Origin: Leptasterias polaris | Taxonomy: Eukaryota > Echinodermata > Asteroidea > Forcipulatida > Asteriidae | Direction: 5' to 3' | DNA length: 64,000 nt | NCBI GenBank assembly: GCA_037783415.1 | Contig: JAZGTN010000069.1 | Location: 2,666,001 to 2,730,000 of the forward strand | Shown here: positions 21,090 through 34,100 of the stretch, piece after piece | Numbering within the stretch: position 1 is the stretch's first letter | Layout of the letters: each line of letters opens with the position of its first letter | Position numbers and translations under genes: made by a program | Notes under the pieces: model-generated | Databases searched by the model: none | Told to the model about the DNA's origin: nothing | The model's input: the letters and a program-made list of their open reading frames with translations, nothing else

Positions 21090-22180
21090 TTCAGTGTTTC
21101 AAAAGCCAAGCCTGCATTGTACCTTTGTGGTTTTATTACCTAGTTTTGTGACCCTAATATGAGTGAGTATACTTTATAGTGTTCTTTAAACCTGGAAAGT
21201 ATGTTGACATCTGCTGGTTTGTAGTTTTGATTGGAATAATAGTAGAAAAGTTAAATAACAGTTAACTGGAAATCACCAGTTTCTTTTAACTGTTTTGGAA
21301 ACTAATAGGTACACACAATTGCAAAAAACATTATTTGAAAAGGAATACTATTGTGTCCTTATTGTAACATGAACATACATACATAAAAGTTCTAGTGACA
21401 TCCAAGGATTTCATGTTTTAGTTTGAACAGATTTCCTGTGTTTACAACTAACTACTGACAGGGAAAACATAGAGACTTGACTGAAATCAAAGAATGGTTC
21501 AGGAGTCAATGTAATAAAGAATGAAATGATTATAAAAACATATAATAAATAAACAATCCCTAACAAACAATATGCTATTTATGGCACCATAACAATTTTG
21601 TTAGTGTCTAGAACCCTCTAAATATGTAATTTAGGGTGTACGTGTAAAATGTAAATGCTTTCCAAAACGGGCCGCTGTCCCATTAATCCTTTGCGGGGGG
21701 AGGGGGGTTGCACCCAGGACCCCCACTAAACGCCCCGGAAAGTGCTCGGATCAAATATTTGTTGTCAAAACTGACAGCTGTGATGAGTTGCCCCAACAAT
21801 TTGGACACCCTGGTTTGCAATCCAGTCAAACTTAGACACCTTATTTTCAAATCCTCGCTAAAAGCATGCTTAGGTTAACGCTAAACTAATTAATCTCTAA
21901 CAAACAGGAACATCATAGATGATCTAAATGAGTTTGTTTTGAAAATATGTTCAGCTCGTCGTTTCTATTAAAGGGCCGTGATCAGTTTCGAAGGAGTGGT
22001 TTATTATAACAGTTATACACAGTCCCTTTACATATGACTACTAACGTTAGTCTTGTTTGCATTTTGTTCAAATCTAGTTGAAAATACCATGAATGCAAAA
22101 ACAAAAAGCAGTAGTAATAACAATGTATACAATAAAGGTATGTTTACACTATACAAGACATTATCAGAACACTTTGGTAT
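21090..22180. other. Intergenic, nothing recognised
   Basis: AT-rich. A G-rich patch at ~21,690-21,715 (GGGGGGAGGGGGG) stands out. No ORF has coding character. Confidence 0.5.
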
Positions 22181-22184
22181 TCAC

Positions 22185-22400
22185 TTTTATGTTTTGCCTT
22201 TGGGTTGAACAAAGCAAACTTGACAAGAGTGGGATTTGAACCAACGACCTGCGGGTTAACATGCCAGCACTCTACCAACTGAACTATCTAGCCCTATATT
22301 GGGGGTCTCCCTGTTTTGTCAATATCTTTGTTTGGGGGGTGCCAGTCAGAAGCCATGTAACTGTAAACTGCTGTGTAGCCAGGGATGCAACATTTTATTT
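22185..22400 (-). repeat. tRNA-derived SINE family 2, copy 1
   Basis: The minus strand reads GGGCTAGATAGTTCAGTTGG...GGTTCAAATCCCACTC, with A-box and B-box spacing of a tRNA. The body GCCAGTCAGAAGCCAT and TGTAGCCAGGGAT recurs at 22.44-22.79, 34.33-34.60 and 41.34-42.04 kb. Confidence 0.75.
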
Positions 22401-22429
22401 CAGATATCAAATAATTAACCACAGGGAAA

Positions 22430-22790
22430 CAGTTTTTTTTTTTCGAATTGGGTTGAACAAAGAAAACATTACTAAGATTATAACAAGCTGGCACTCTACT
22501 AACTGAGCTATCTAGCCCTATGTTAGCGGTCGCCCTATTTTTTCAATGTCTTTGTTCGGGGGTGCCAGTCAGAAGCCATAAGCCATTCAACTGTTAAACC
22601 GCCGCGTAGCCAGGGATCACACCAAAGTATAGGGGATGCAACTTTTTAATCGTTAACTGCTGTGTTTACTTTGGTGTGATCCCTGGCTACACAGCAGTTA
22701 ACGGTTGAATGGCTTATGACTGGCTCCCCCCCAAACAAAGATATTGACAAAATAGGGAGACCGCCAACATAGGGCTACAAAACCATTTTT
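22430..22790. repeat. SINE family 2, head-to-head inverted copies
   Basis: A second minus-strand copy (22,440-22,625) is followed by an inverted partial copy (22,665-22,785: GATCCCTGGCTACACAGCAG...GACCGCCAACATAGGGCTA). The pair makes a long imperfect palindrome around ~22,650. Confidence 0.7.
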
Positions 22791-23021
22791 AAAATTTACC
22801 CAGTCAGTGTCCCTTGTGGTTTATTATTTGACTTTTGTACTTTGTTAAAAAAATTCTTGGCATACATATACTGTATGTTTTTAAAACACAGTCAGAACAT
22901 GTGATTTAAATAATCATATGAGGACTAGTGAGGATGATGATGTCCTGTAAATGTTGTGTAAACAGGCCCTTTTACAATGTGCATTATTAACATAAAAAGC
23001 CTACCTCAATATTCCAGAATT

Positions 23022-23216
23022 CTATAAGTTACAGAGTTGAGGTTGGTCGATGCAGAGAGAAGATGACATGTTTGAAGACAAGCGCCAAGTGTTCTCTTCA
23101 GCCGAGCTTGTGCATGTCTTATTAGAACTGAGGCTTTTAAATGTCAGATCATCTTGAATACACTGCAATAAAAACCCAAGTATGCATAAAATTACTGCAA
23201 AAAGTTTTGTTAACAT
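23022..23216 (-). CDS. Possible small secreted Cys-containing protein or first exon
   Basis: The minus-strand ATG at 23,216 opens 64 codons. The first ~20 residues (MLTKLFAVILCILGFLLQC) look like a signal peptide. A short Ser/Asn-rich tail with Cys residues (KTCTSS, SLCIDQPQLC) follows, then a TAA. No homologue is recognised. A GTTTTTATTGCAG inside the frame could be a splice acceptor, in which case only the tail is exon. The hydrophobic start may be chance in AT-rich DNA. Confidence 0.25.
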   Translation of the reverse strand: MLTKLFAVILCILGFLLQCIQDDLTFKSLSSNKTCTSSAEENTWRLSSNMSSSLCIDQPQLCNL

Positions 23217-23329
23217 CAGGCATGTCCTGCTTTCAGTAACTCTATCCATGAATTTAACCTCAGACAACTGAGAGCTATGAAAGGGAGACAGGGGAGGGGT
23301 GCTGGAGAGTTGGAAGACAGATAGATAGG

Positions 23330-24877
23330 CCTACAGATAGGATCTGGAGGACATGTCATAGGATCCGGAGGACATGTCATAGGATCCAGAGGGGTAAAAG
23401 GACAGGTAATAGGATTCAGAAGGGTAAGAGGACATAGAATCCAGGGTGGGTGGGTGGGTAAGAGCATAGAGAAACTATGGTAAGAGGACATTATGTCACA
23501 GGATCATTGGGGGTGGGGGAGTAAGAGAGCAGGTCATAGGATCCGGGGGGGGGGGGGGGGGGGGGGGGGTAAGAAGAGTTCAGAGAATCATGGGAGGGGG
23601 GTAAGATGAAAGGTCACAGGTTCCAGGGAGGGGGGGGGGGGGGGGTAAGACGACAGGTCATAGGATCATCTGGGGGCAGGGGAAGGTAACAGGACAAGTC
23701 ATACATGTTGGATCCTTGGGGTAAGAGGCGTGTCATAGGATCATGGGGGGTAAGAGGACAGGTTATAGGATCCAGGGGTAAGAGGACATGTCATTTGATC
23801 ATGGGGGGTAAGAGGACAGGTCATATGATCATGGGGGGTAAGAGGACATGTAATAGGATCTGGAGGGGGGGTTAGAGGACATGTCATAAGATCATGGGGG
23901 AGTAAGAGGATAGGTCATAGGATATGGGAGGGGGTAAGAGGACAGGTCATAGGATCATGGGGAGAAGGACAGGTCATAGGATCATGGGGAGTAAGAGGAC
24001 AGGTCATAGTAGTATCCAGGGGGGTTGGAAAGAGGACATGTCATAGAATCATGCAGGGGGAGGGTAAGATGACAGGTCATAGGATCCAGGGGGGATAAGA
24101 GGATAGGTCATAGGATCATGGGGAGAAGGACAGGTCATAGGATCATGGGGAGTAAGAGAACAGGTCATAGTATCCAGGGGGTTGGAAAGAGGACATGTCA
24201 TAGGATCATGGGGAGAAGGACAGGTCATAGGATCATGGGGAGAAGGACAGGTCATAGGATCATGGGGAGTAAGAGGACAGGTCATAGTATCCAGGGGGTT
24301 GGAAAGAGGACATGTCATAGGATCATGGGGGGGCGGTGAGATGACAGGTCATAGGATCATAGAGGGGGAAGGGTAAGAGGACAAGTCATAGGATCCGGGG
24401 GGGGGGGGGGGGGGGGGGATGAGAGGACAGGTCATAGGATCATGGGGATTAAGATGACAGGTCATAGTATCCAGGGGGTGGGAACGGGGACATGTCATAG
24501 GACCATGGGGGTAAGAGGACAGGTCATAGGATCATACATGTAGGAGGGTTAGACAACAAGTCGTAGGATCCAGGGGGGTAAGAGGACTTGTAGAATCCAG
24601 AGGGGTAAGAAGATAATTAAGTCATAGGTTCCGGGGGGGGGGGGGGGGGGGGGGGGTAAATAGGACATTTCATAGGATCCAGAGGAGTGAGAGGACAGAT
24701 CATGGGGAAACAGATCCCTAATGTGGGGCAATTAATTATAGATCCCAGATGTGGGGAAACAGATCTACGGATCATAGTATGCATTGCTTTTGCTGTCCCT
24801 CGCCCATCTTGGGGTATATTGTCTTGTATTTTGTTATGTACTGTTTTTACGGCAAATAAAATAATAAAAATAATAAT

Positions 24878-24911
<34 letters not shown>

Positions 24912-25035
24912 GGATTCAGGGGGGGGGGGGGCGGGTAAGAGGACATAGGGTCCAGAGGGGTAAGATGATTTGTCATAATATCCAGAGGGGTAAGAGGACA
25001 TGTCATAAGATCCAGAGGGGTAAGAGGATATGTCA
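23330..25035. repeat. G-rich minisatellite with long poly-G runs
   Basis: About fifty degenerate units of ~28-32 bp (core AAGAGGACAGGTCATAGGAT plus CATGGGGG or CCAGGGGG). Poly-G runs of 25 (23545-23569), 16 (23630-23645), 22 (24397-24418), 24 (24633-24656) and 13 (24919-24931) interrupt it. The strand asymmetry is extreme (plus-strand G). A foreign segment lies at about 24,700-24,912. Open frames here are products of the repeat. Confidence 0.95.
24700..24912 (+). mobile_element. Retroelement 3'-end-like insert within the G-rich array
   Basis: Non-repeat sequence ends with CGGCAAATAAAATAATAAAA and a (TAA)n tail of ~45 bp, after which the array unit (GGATTCAGGGGG) resumes. The layout of AATAAA plus a simple tail suggests a LINE or SINE 3' end that jumped into the minisatellite. 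Confidence 0.55.
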
Positions 25036-25214
25036 AGATGGCAGATAAATGAAATAAAGTTTGGATGAATGGAGGAGATATGTGTTGGTGTAAGTGGATT
25101 GACAAAGTATGTTGCACTTCAGAAGGGTAACATGAAGGGGGTGATCCATAGAGACATCAAAGTGGGGTGCATGTTTGGGATTGTAAAGCTCTAAACACAA
25201 TACACATGTACATT

Positions 25215-25555
25215 AAAGAGTGCACGTACATTTGGTAATTGTCAAAGACCTGTATCCAAACTTGATGTGACCCAACATATACATGAAATAACAAACCTGT
25301 GAAAGTTTAAGCTCAATCGGTCTTCGGAGTCATGAGAAAACAGTGTTTTAACTTATTTTCAAATATCAGAATTTATCCTGCAGGATAAAGACTATTATTT
25401 TACTCATTTCCTAAAAACTATGGCATTTCAAGCAAAACTATTTCAAAGGAAGTTTTCCACCATGACCATCTTTATACAATGTAAATTATGTGCAAATCTG
25501 TGAACATTTTATATTTTCATTCTTACCAATGTTGTACACACCCTTTAATATGGAC
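25215..25555 (-). mobile_element. MITE family C, copy 2
   Basis: Reverse-complement match to 8,270-8,615, including GATGTGACCCAACATATACA, AACAAACCTGTGAAAGTTTA and CAATGTTGTACACACCCTTT at the end. Confidence 0.75.
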
Positions 25556-26289
25556 ACCATATCCTGATCTAGTTGAGTTTGTTCTGAAAATATAAGATGT
25601 TGTAGCAGTTTTTTTTTTTTTTTTTAGTAGGACCTTGATCAGTTAATGGGGTATAATTAGGGGGTAGACCTGAGGATGGTAGAAATACGGGGTATGTATG
25701 GGCTGGACTGCAAGGTTCGTAAGAGCAAAAATGGGTGTTCAATTTTGATCAAAGATAGTGATTAAAAAAAGTTTTGCACGTTATAGATTATATAGATCTC
25801 CTTTTTAACTCACCAGAACTTCAAAAAAAATGATTTAAGTTTGAACTGATGAATCTCCATTCTAGGAATCTCTTTACAGGAAGTTTCTGCACAAGGACCG
25901 AGAATATTCTGTGGAAAAAGATGTATATAAAAAGCAACTTTTAGATAAATGGAAATCTTAATGCAGGCAGTTGCAGTAATTATTAAGCACTGATGAGTGC
26001 ACCTGTGGCTTTACTGAGTTCTTAACCCAATTTTCTACAACCATCTAATTTGATTAAAACTTTCATACAGTGAGAAAAATTTGAAGTTTCCAAACAAAGA
26101 AGGAAATTTCTAAATACATGTATGATTTATTAATCAGATCGGGCTTGGTCCAATTTCTGGGTAATCTGACCCAAAAGTTTGATTTGTATATGAAATAGCC
26201 ATTTTATACATTTTGAGAAAGTGAAGAGCAGTCATTAAGGTACTGCATGCATAAGAATCTGCAAATATTAAGTAACAGTAAAATAAAAC
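25556..26289. other. Intergenic, nothing recognised
   Basis: A T21-like tract lies at ~25,605-25,625. No coding signal is seen. Confidence 0.5.
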
Positions 26290-28235
26290 CTAAAAGTTAA
26301 TTGTTGGGATCTCAACATTGTCTCATGTCCATCAGCCATTAACAAACCATTTTGCATATTGTGCATTGTCCATGGCATTTTTATGCTTTTCGTTTTTAAA
26401 CAGATCAACATCTGTCAAAATTCATTCAGGAAAAATCATTAAAACTCTTATTAAGGTGGCAATAGACGTGTCAGGTGAAATCCAATGTCCTATCAAAAGA
26501 TAAATAAATAAATAAATGCACATGACCAGACTTGCATTACAGCATTATTACCAAATAATTTGTCTGCCATTTGCATGCACCACATATTCTCTGAACACAT
26601 TGAGATTCTATGGAACGATTCTTTGGAATAGAATTGATGGAAACAAAATCAAGGTCATTTGCGGTTTGTTTTTGAGAACTTTTAAGAAAACAAATTTATC
26701 AAGAGTAACTTCTCTTTGCATTTTTCACCTTCATGACTATGAGTTTAAAGCTATGATTTACTTTCGTTTCATCCTAGTTTGTCGGGGCACTTTTGCTTTG
26801 TTTGTTTATAATCTCATATAATTACTATTCTTTTATTTGTTGTTAACACATCGTTGTTAAACTTCCTATAATTACTTTTAAATGTATGTTTGCATTAGAA
26901 TTTAATGTTGAGTTGAATTCAAATTGAATTGGTTTTATATCAGGTTTGTTTGCTGCCAGGTACAATATCAAAAGTTGACAGTTTTCTTTTGTAATGTTTA
27001 ATTGTTAAAAGCCTAGCCATAAATCAATTTTTCACAAGAATTCCCCTAGGAAGAAAGTATCCATCACTCTCATCAGCTGATGGCGTAATGATAGTTGCTA
27101 TTTTAATCATGTGAATTATTATTATTATTATAATTTTATGTCTCTCCACAAGTTCAATAAAAATTTACACACAAAAGATATACAAAATAGATATGGAGAA
27201 GGCTAGACTGAGAAGGAAAATGTAAATTTTCCTAAAAAGGCTCAGTCTGCTGATAACAAATTTGGTTCGTTTGTTTGTATTCCTGTCAAGAGAACTTGGC
27301 AAACTCCCATCAGGGGATATAAACGTCAAGCTGGCAACAGCCAATCTCACTCATACAAACATTGGTTAAATGTCTAGCCCATGTTGGACTCCTCCCTTGC
27401 AACGAACACTGATGTCCTAACGTCTAGATGATTATGAGTTGCACAAATCAATAAATTGTGATTCAGTAAGACTAGATTTTAAAAATTATTCTAGTCATTG
27501 TGAAATCAGTGGTTAGCTTGGTAGGACTGGAACCTACAACCTGGTGATTGCAAGTCCTGCAGTCTCACCACTGGACCGCTAGTACATTCTTGTGACATTT
27601 CTACCTCCCTCAAACTCGTGGAGACGGGAGGATGGCGGGTAAACTAAACAACAGTAAACACTATATAATTATTTGATACGGTATCATAACATTTAACAAC
27701 GACTACATAGTACGTAGATCGGAGACTGCAGTCACGACAAAACTTCTCTCAAAAGCTGTCCTTTATACAATTTCAACAAATAGATAAACGCCAAAATACC
27801 TATAAACCATTTCCATAAAGTACAAAGTAAAAACTGAACAGAAAAATCTGTACTTACCAGAGTTTTGTGATGAAAACATTTCAATTTGAAGACCGAACGT
27901 AGTAAGCAGACGACATACAGCTCAATGTTATCAATTTGACGACAGTGTGTTCCGGGTATCCACTACGCATGTGCAGCAAGTTGTGCAAAGGTAGGGAGAG
28001 GGCGCCCTATCTTGGAGCAAACTAACTTTTATTTTGTTGTAAAGTTTTAATCTCTCCTTTTTTCAAAATCATTAACTGTTTCTCATCGAAGGCCATTGCT
28101 CTTTATACTCAAATACTAACATTATTGCCCCACTGTTCCCCTTGTCCGTTTTCGTTGAAATCTTACCCCCAACCCCTAAAAAAATTTAACAAAAAATAAA
28201 TAAATTAACCCAAACTCTAATTCTGTAGGTTCTAT
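26290..28235 (+). repeat. Inverted ~2-kb duplicated unit, copy B (LINE-derived)
   Basis: It mirrors 11,836-14,068. At 26,516-26,740 the plus frame reads TRLALQHYY, TTYSLNTLRFYGTILWNRI and FLRTFKKT. This is the C-terminal tail pattern of CR1/Jockey-type LINE reverse transcriptases (TR...Y....(I/L)R(Y/F)xGxxxWNxI...FKK), degraded. A segment at ~27,040-27,600 including a tRNA-like block is extra relative to copy A. Confidence 0.8.
27505..27583 (-). repeat. tRNA-like sequence (SINE head or tRNA pseudogene)
   Basis: The minus strand has A-box-like CGGTCCAGTGG and B-box-like GGTTCCAGTCC at tRNA spacing. The acceptor ends pair only weakly, so a working tRNA is unlikely. Confidence 0.5.
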
Positions 28236-29335
28236 TAAAAAGTATCAAAGATTTAACTCCACACAAAAGCACTGAATACCCCCTCGCTATTGAGACTATT
28301 CAATACATGGGGTTATTGTTATTGAGGTTTAATCATCCATTCCTCCCTATTTCGAGTTTCCTTTACCAAAACAATTTCTCCAAACAAATGAGACAGCAAC
28401 AAACATTATAAAATATTTTTCAATCTTAGCATGAAAACCATGATTTATTCCTTATATTTGTATGTATATTGCATTGATATGATAATTTACAAGTCCATCA
28501 CCTATAAACAAAGGCAAATTTTCCATGTAAAATATTTAGGTTTTATTGCAGTGGTTCTTGCAAACTTCAACAAAAACATTCCAAAAACATTTTGTCAGTG
28601 AATTGTTTTATTAAACACCAAATCACACCATTGTTGATTTACCTTAATATCTGTACATGGAAGAATGCTTTTAAATTGTTATTAAAATTGTTAACATATC
28701 AAATTGCTTTTTGATGGCTACCCAAATAGTGATTGAAACTTCATTTGCCAAAATCCAGAAATTCAACTGCAGTTTGTCACAAAATGTGAAATTTCAAGGC
28801 ACAGCAAGACTTTAAATCAGCTAAATTGTTATTTACAGTCGACTCTCAAAAAAAACAAGATCACTAGGACTGGTCAAATAACCTGTTATAAGAGTCATTC
28901 TGCTGTTATAGAGGACACAAAAAACAGAATGAGATTTGGAACTGCAGAATGTACTCTTTATAAGCAGAACCTCTTTATAAGATAGCTTTTTATAATAATG
29001 ACTATATTTCATTACAGACCCGACAGTGCAATTAGCACCAACAACAGGATGAATAGAAAATGATGAAGAAATGTTCAGTTTTAGATGCAGGAGGGAAACC
29101 CCAATTCACTCTCTGCATGGATCCCCATGTGCATGTAGAGCCTCGACTTCAACTTGTATTTTATTTTGTATCTGTTTGGAGGAAAGTGCCATTACATTAC
29201 CATGACAATACAGAGTTAGTTAAATAATGCTTCTATTCACTGCTGTCCCCAAATCGAGGCTCTACTGGCAAATGGCTGACTGTGTAATGGGCGAATGGGG
29301 AAAACCTACGCAATCAGTTACAAATTGAAAACTCA
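28236..29335. other. Intergenic, AT-rich, nothing recognised
   Basis: This lies downstream of ACADS on its strand. No ORF with coding character was seen. Confidence 0.5.
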
Positions 29336-29337
29336 AT

Positions 29338-29430
29338 CCACATACGAGCTCCGCTGTGAGTTTGAATTCGAACCGGGTCCCACAGGGGTGAAAAGCAGGG
29401 CAAGGTATAGCACTAAGCCAACCTGATGCC
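29338..29430 (-). repeat. tRNA-like SINE head
   Basis: The minus strand reads GGTTGGCTTAGTGCT (A-box-like) and CCCGGTTCGAATTC (B-box-like) at appropriate spacing. Confidence 0.5.
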
Positions 29431-31101
29431 CCATGCCTGCCTGCATTATCGAAGATTTAAAGCACAACAAAAAATGCAAGATCTCAAAACACGGACATCA
29501 ATTTAGGTTTGATGTAACACTATGGAAACAAAAGACCTGTAGTGAGCATTAAAGAAACTAACGTTGCTGCATAATTCTTTATGTGCTTTTTAGAATCATA
29601 TCTCTTAATTAGAATGTTGTTAATGCTTACTGTCAATAAAAACCAAATGGAATTATCTGCTTTAATGCAATAACTAATTTCCCATTCAATGAAGTGATTA
29701 CCAAATACCACCAAAAAATGGAAATAAATAAACTTTATAATAAAAACAAGTTTTGGATTTGTATATTAAACACACACCTTGGTAACTAATTAATCATTAC
29801 AGTGCCATATTCTTTCCTTCCATATTGACCGAAACAAATAAATCACATGTGACAATCCTGCCAAACATTCAATACCAGGTTTATTGGCTTATCAAATAGA
29901 TGGAAAAAAAAAAGATTTAAATAACAGGCCTATGAGGCAAGTACTTTTCAACATAATGTTCAAGACATCTCATCACATTAATATCAGTGCTCATGTTTCG
30001 GTTGTCTTCACTTTCAATGTCATTTCACTATTTGCGAGAAGTGCCTGATTTTTGCATGGGAGGTCACATTATTTTTACAATTCAAAACTGTAGATAGTTT
30101 ATTAACTCTGGTAAAAAGGTAACATATGATCATTTAACAGTTACCCAAAAATTGCATGGTGCTGTTCAACAAGAATTTGGTCATTGGATAACACTTGGCT
30201 TTCAAAATTCACTCTAAATAGTTTGTTACAATTTTTTTATTTAAATAAGGAGTAAAGCTTATTTTGTAACATAATTTGTACACTGTTCCGAATGTGGCAT
30301 TTCTCATCAAGTAGCACAAATGCCATTATCTAATTAATCTGTCTCAGTGCCAAGTTTACAAGACTTTCTTTACGTAAGTTTAAAGAACCCTCAGAGTGCT
30401 GATTTTGCTAAGTGCCAAGTGTTTGTGCTTGAAGTGAGTTGAGTTTCCCAAGAGACAAGTTTGTTTGAAGCCAATTTGCCCAAACATTTGCTAGGTGTAA
30501 CCAACTCTTGGTGCAAATTTGCTGGGAGAAACATTGACGAGTAATAATCTTTCCCAATTACTCAATTTACAGTCAACAGACAGTTCTTCTAGCTCTGCGC
30601 CACTCTAGCCGGATGCAGATTCTTCTGTTTTGCTTGTAAGTATGGGAAGGTACAAAAATACTAAACTGCCAAGTGATATCACTTGAGAAGGCTTTGGAAC
30701 AAACTGAACAAGCTTTAAACTTTGTCGCTCTTATTTGTTTTTTCTTATCTTTTCTCCCTCTCACAATCTTGGTCACCCGGTGCTAGACTGTTAGACTCTG
30801 ACTATGGTGGTAAGTCTTACCTCATTATTAGTTTACTCCATCCATCCAACAGAATCAAAGATGGCAATGGATTTTGAAAGGTTTGAGGTAATTAGGGTTA
30901 GCACAAGAACGACACTTGTAAAAGACCTCTTTCCGCACTTTGTGTGACCCAACATGTACATGAAATAACACTCTGTGAAACTTTAAACTCACTTGGTCAT
31001 CAGAGTCATAAGAAAATCATGAAAAACCCCATGATTAATTTTTGCTGTTTTCAAACATAAGGTTTTGGACTTGCAAGATTACTTGTTAGGAATGCTTCCC
31101 G
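29431..31101. other. ACADS 3' flank; MITE family C fragment
   Basis: Mostly AT-rich unique sequence. A family C fragment (TGTGTGACCCAACATGTACA...GAAACTTTAAACTCA) lies at about 30,905-31,060, very close to the ACADS stop, so the ACADS 3' UTR may include it. I cannot pick the poly(A) site. Confidence 0.5.
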
Positions 31102-34100
31102 CTAGGCTTTCCCAGCATGCTCCTTGAGCATCCTGCCAGCAATGACTAGTCTCTGAATCTCACTGGTCCCTTCATAGATCTCTGTGATGCGAGCGTCTCT
31201 GTAGAACCTCTCAGCAGGCATGTCAGTCACGTAGCCCATACCACCTAGAATCTGGATGGCCTGGACACACACAAAAACAACAATTCAAGAAAGAGATCAG
31301 GACATGTATTCTTATGAGCAGCTGAATAAGTTCAATCTGAAAGCTCACTGGTAATAAAAATTTGTACCAGTTCCAATCCTACAGATAAATACTTCCTGTC
31401 TGAAATACACTCAAAGGTCGAGAAATCATTGCAGCAATTCAAGACAAACCAATCTTTTAATTAACAGTTGCCCCTAGGCCTTTTACCAACAGGTGACCTC
31501 AATGCTCCAATATCCGTTTTGAGGAAAGTTATTAAGTAGTGATTGAAACTAGTCTTGCTTGTGATTTACTTCAGGCCTTTCAACCATTATAAACTATAGC
31601 GGCTGCAAACAGCCTGTAGTAATATGCCAACAGAGGCTGTAAGTGGCTGAAAAGGTCAGATTAAAGGTCATACCAAGAATTCACAATGCTTCATGTTTCC
31701 AAGTTTGATGTACTATTGATAACACAAGTCCCCTTGATTCACAAATTCTACTACCTGGCAGTCAATAAGAATTAGCAGATGAGTTCTTTCAGATCTAACT
31801 TATCTCACCTTATCTCACCTAGTGGAGTTATTAGAGACTATAATAAACAAATACTTGTGTGTGTGTGGGGGGGACACAGTGTCTATCCACTGGAACCAAG
31901 GACTTTACCAAAAAGGGTCCGGATTTTTGACAGAGCAAGGTATCCTTTCGTGTACAAAGCCAATTTGGAAGTTGCTTTCAAAAAACAACAGTAAAACAAA
32001 CAGAAGTCCTTGACATACGGGTTAACAAACCTGTGTGTGTGCCCGAGTACTTACGATATATTTTCATTGGCCTTTGAGGGTTTTTTCAGAGGCACTGGGC
32101 TCATGCTAGTTTACCTATTGGACATTCCAACACTGTCTTTTGTGTGTGCATTTCAGTAATCGTTTAAAGGCACTGGACACGTTTGGTAATTGTCGAAGAC
32201 CAGTATTCTCACTTGGTGTATCCCAACATATGCATAAAATAACAAACCTGTGAAAATTTGGGCTCAATTGGTCATCGAATTTGCAAGAGAATAATGAAAG
32301 AAAAAACACCCTTGTTGCATTACTTTGTGTGCTTTCATATGCATAATAAAAGGCTTCAGCAAGAAGTCTTTTATTATTTGAGTGAGAAATTACCTCTTTC
32401 TCAAAAACTACGTTACTTCAGAGGGAGTCGTTTCTCACAATGTTTTATACTATCAACAGCTCTCCATTGCTCGTTACCAAGTAAGTTTTTATGCTAACAA
32501 TTATTTTGAGTAATTACCAAAAGTGTCTAGTGCCAAGTTAATTGTGAACTGGAAACATGATAGAAATAATGGCCCTGCTATTTTATAGTGTATACCTATT
32601 ACATACCTGATGTGCACAGTATGTTGCAGCCTCTGATGCAGCCAACTTGGCCATAGCAGCCTCCTGTTGAATAAAACAATGTACATTTGTATATTACTGC
32701 TTGCATTAGATTTACAAGAAGGTTTAAAAGACTGAGGCATTGCATGGTGAGGTATCAATGTATATTAAGTTTACGGTAATACCATGGGTATATCTACCTT
32801 GCTGTTCAGATTTGTTCTTGAAAACTTGTCTGGCTACTTATTCTACAGCCGCACAGTAGATTTCTGGAGACTACTTTGTTCTGAAAAGAACTGTCCTACA
32901 TATAAACTACCACTTGGAGAGATAGGAAATCGGTCTGGACTAACCCTTTTGCTCCATGACTGCTCAAGAGTCTGTCATGGCACCCAAATGATCCTTGGTC
33001 ATAGGATGCTGATGATTGCGATGACAATACAATCAATTTTGGGGGTTCAAACCCCAGTCAAGTTTCCTATAGCTGGATCCCCCACACAGGACTTGGAAAG
33101 CTTCGAGTATACAGTGCTTTCACATATCAGTTTCAAGTTAATTTCACAGACATTTTGTACATATCTTGAATTATAAATAAAATGAACATTATTTTGTATT
33201 ACCCACACCCCGATGTGTGTAAAGCACTTTGTACTCATTCCTTTCCCGAGTCCTGTGAAGAAAAAAAACCGGGCATTTTGCTAGAGTGGGATTTGAACCC
33301 ACGACCTTAGCTATTCTAGAGCAGATGTCTTGCCACTAGACCACCGAGATTGCCCAGTAGCTACAGGCAGTTTGAATCCGCTGTTTTATCAGCAGGTACG
33401 GCAACAATTTAATAGATATTAAGTTTGCATCATCAAGGATAAAGAATATTATTTGGTTTTACCCATATACCAATGTGTGTGAAGCACTGTAAACTAAGAA
33501 CTTTCTGCTATAGACTGTGCAAGTCTCGCGCGTAATCGAACTTCCGGGACCATAGTGGTCCCAACCATATGGAGTTTTACGTGGGCGAGATTTTGTTTCG
33601 TCAATTATTTTAGTTTAACGTAGGTTATGACCTAGAAAATTATACATGTTGTTGGGAATGTAATACTAAGTGATAACAACATATGAAAGTAAAACCAATT
33701 CAACAATATAACGAAGAAAACCCAAGAATTAAACTTGACCTCAGCTTCCGGTTATTGCAAAAAATTAAGAATTTTGTGCTCGCCTCCGATCATAAAACTT
33801 ACGTAAACGCTTGTTTTGGATGCGCAATTATAATCGCCAGATGCTGTAATTGCAAAGCAAACCCTTTTCATTGCAGTCTATGGTTGCTGAGGCGTCAGCA
33901 TCCTCTTTAAACTGCGATACGGATCCATTTAAGACCTGTTTGACCTTCACGAATCCGCGTAAGGGGTTTCTAAAAAGTTAACATCAAATAGGCATCCTTG
34001 TCCCAGAGTTTTAATTTTTTTTCAATAATAATATACGCACTATTGTAATGATTTATTTTTGTTCTTCAGATTTTGTCATGAGATATAATTTAAAACAAAG

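Noticed and set aside
23330..25035. CRISPR-like array or a repetitive protein gene
   Set aside because: Units lack constant repeats with unique spacers, and open frames on both strands come from the short unit; animal DNA context.
26318..26821. New gene
   Set aside because: The frame contains a degraded LINE RT C-terminal tail and is duplicated in inverted form at 13.3-14.07 kb.
33683..33910. 75-aa ORF
   Set aside because: It lies inside a MITE with 20+ bp terminal inverted repeats and shows no transposase motif.
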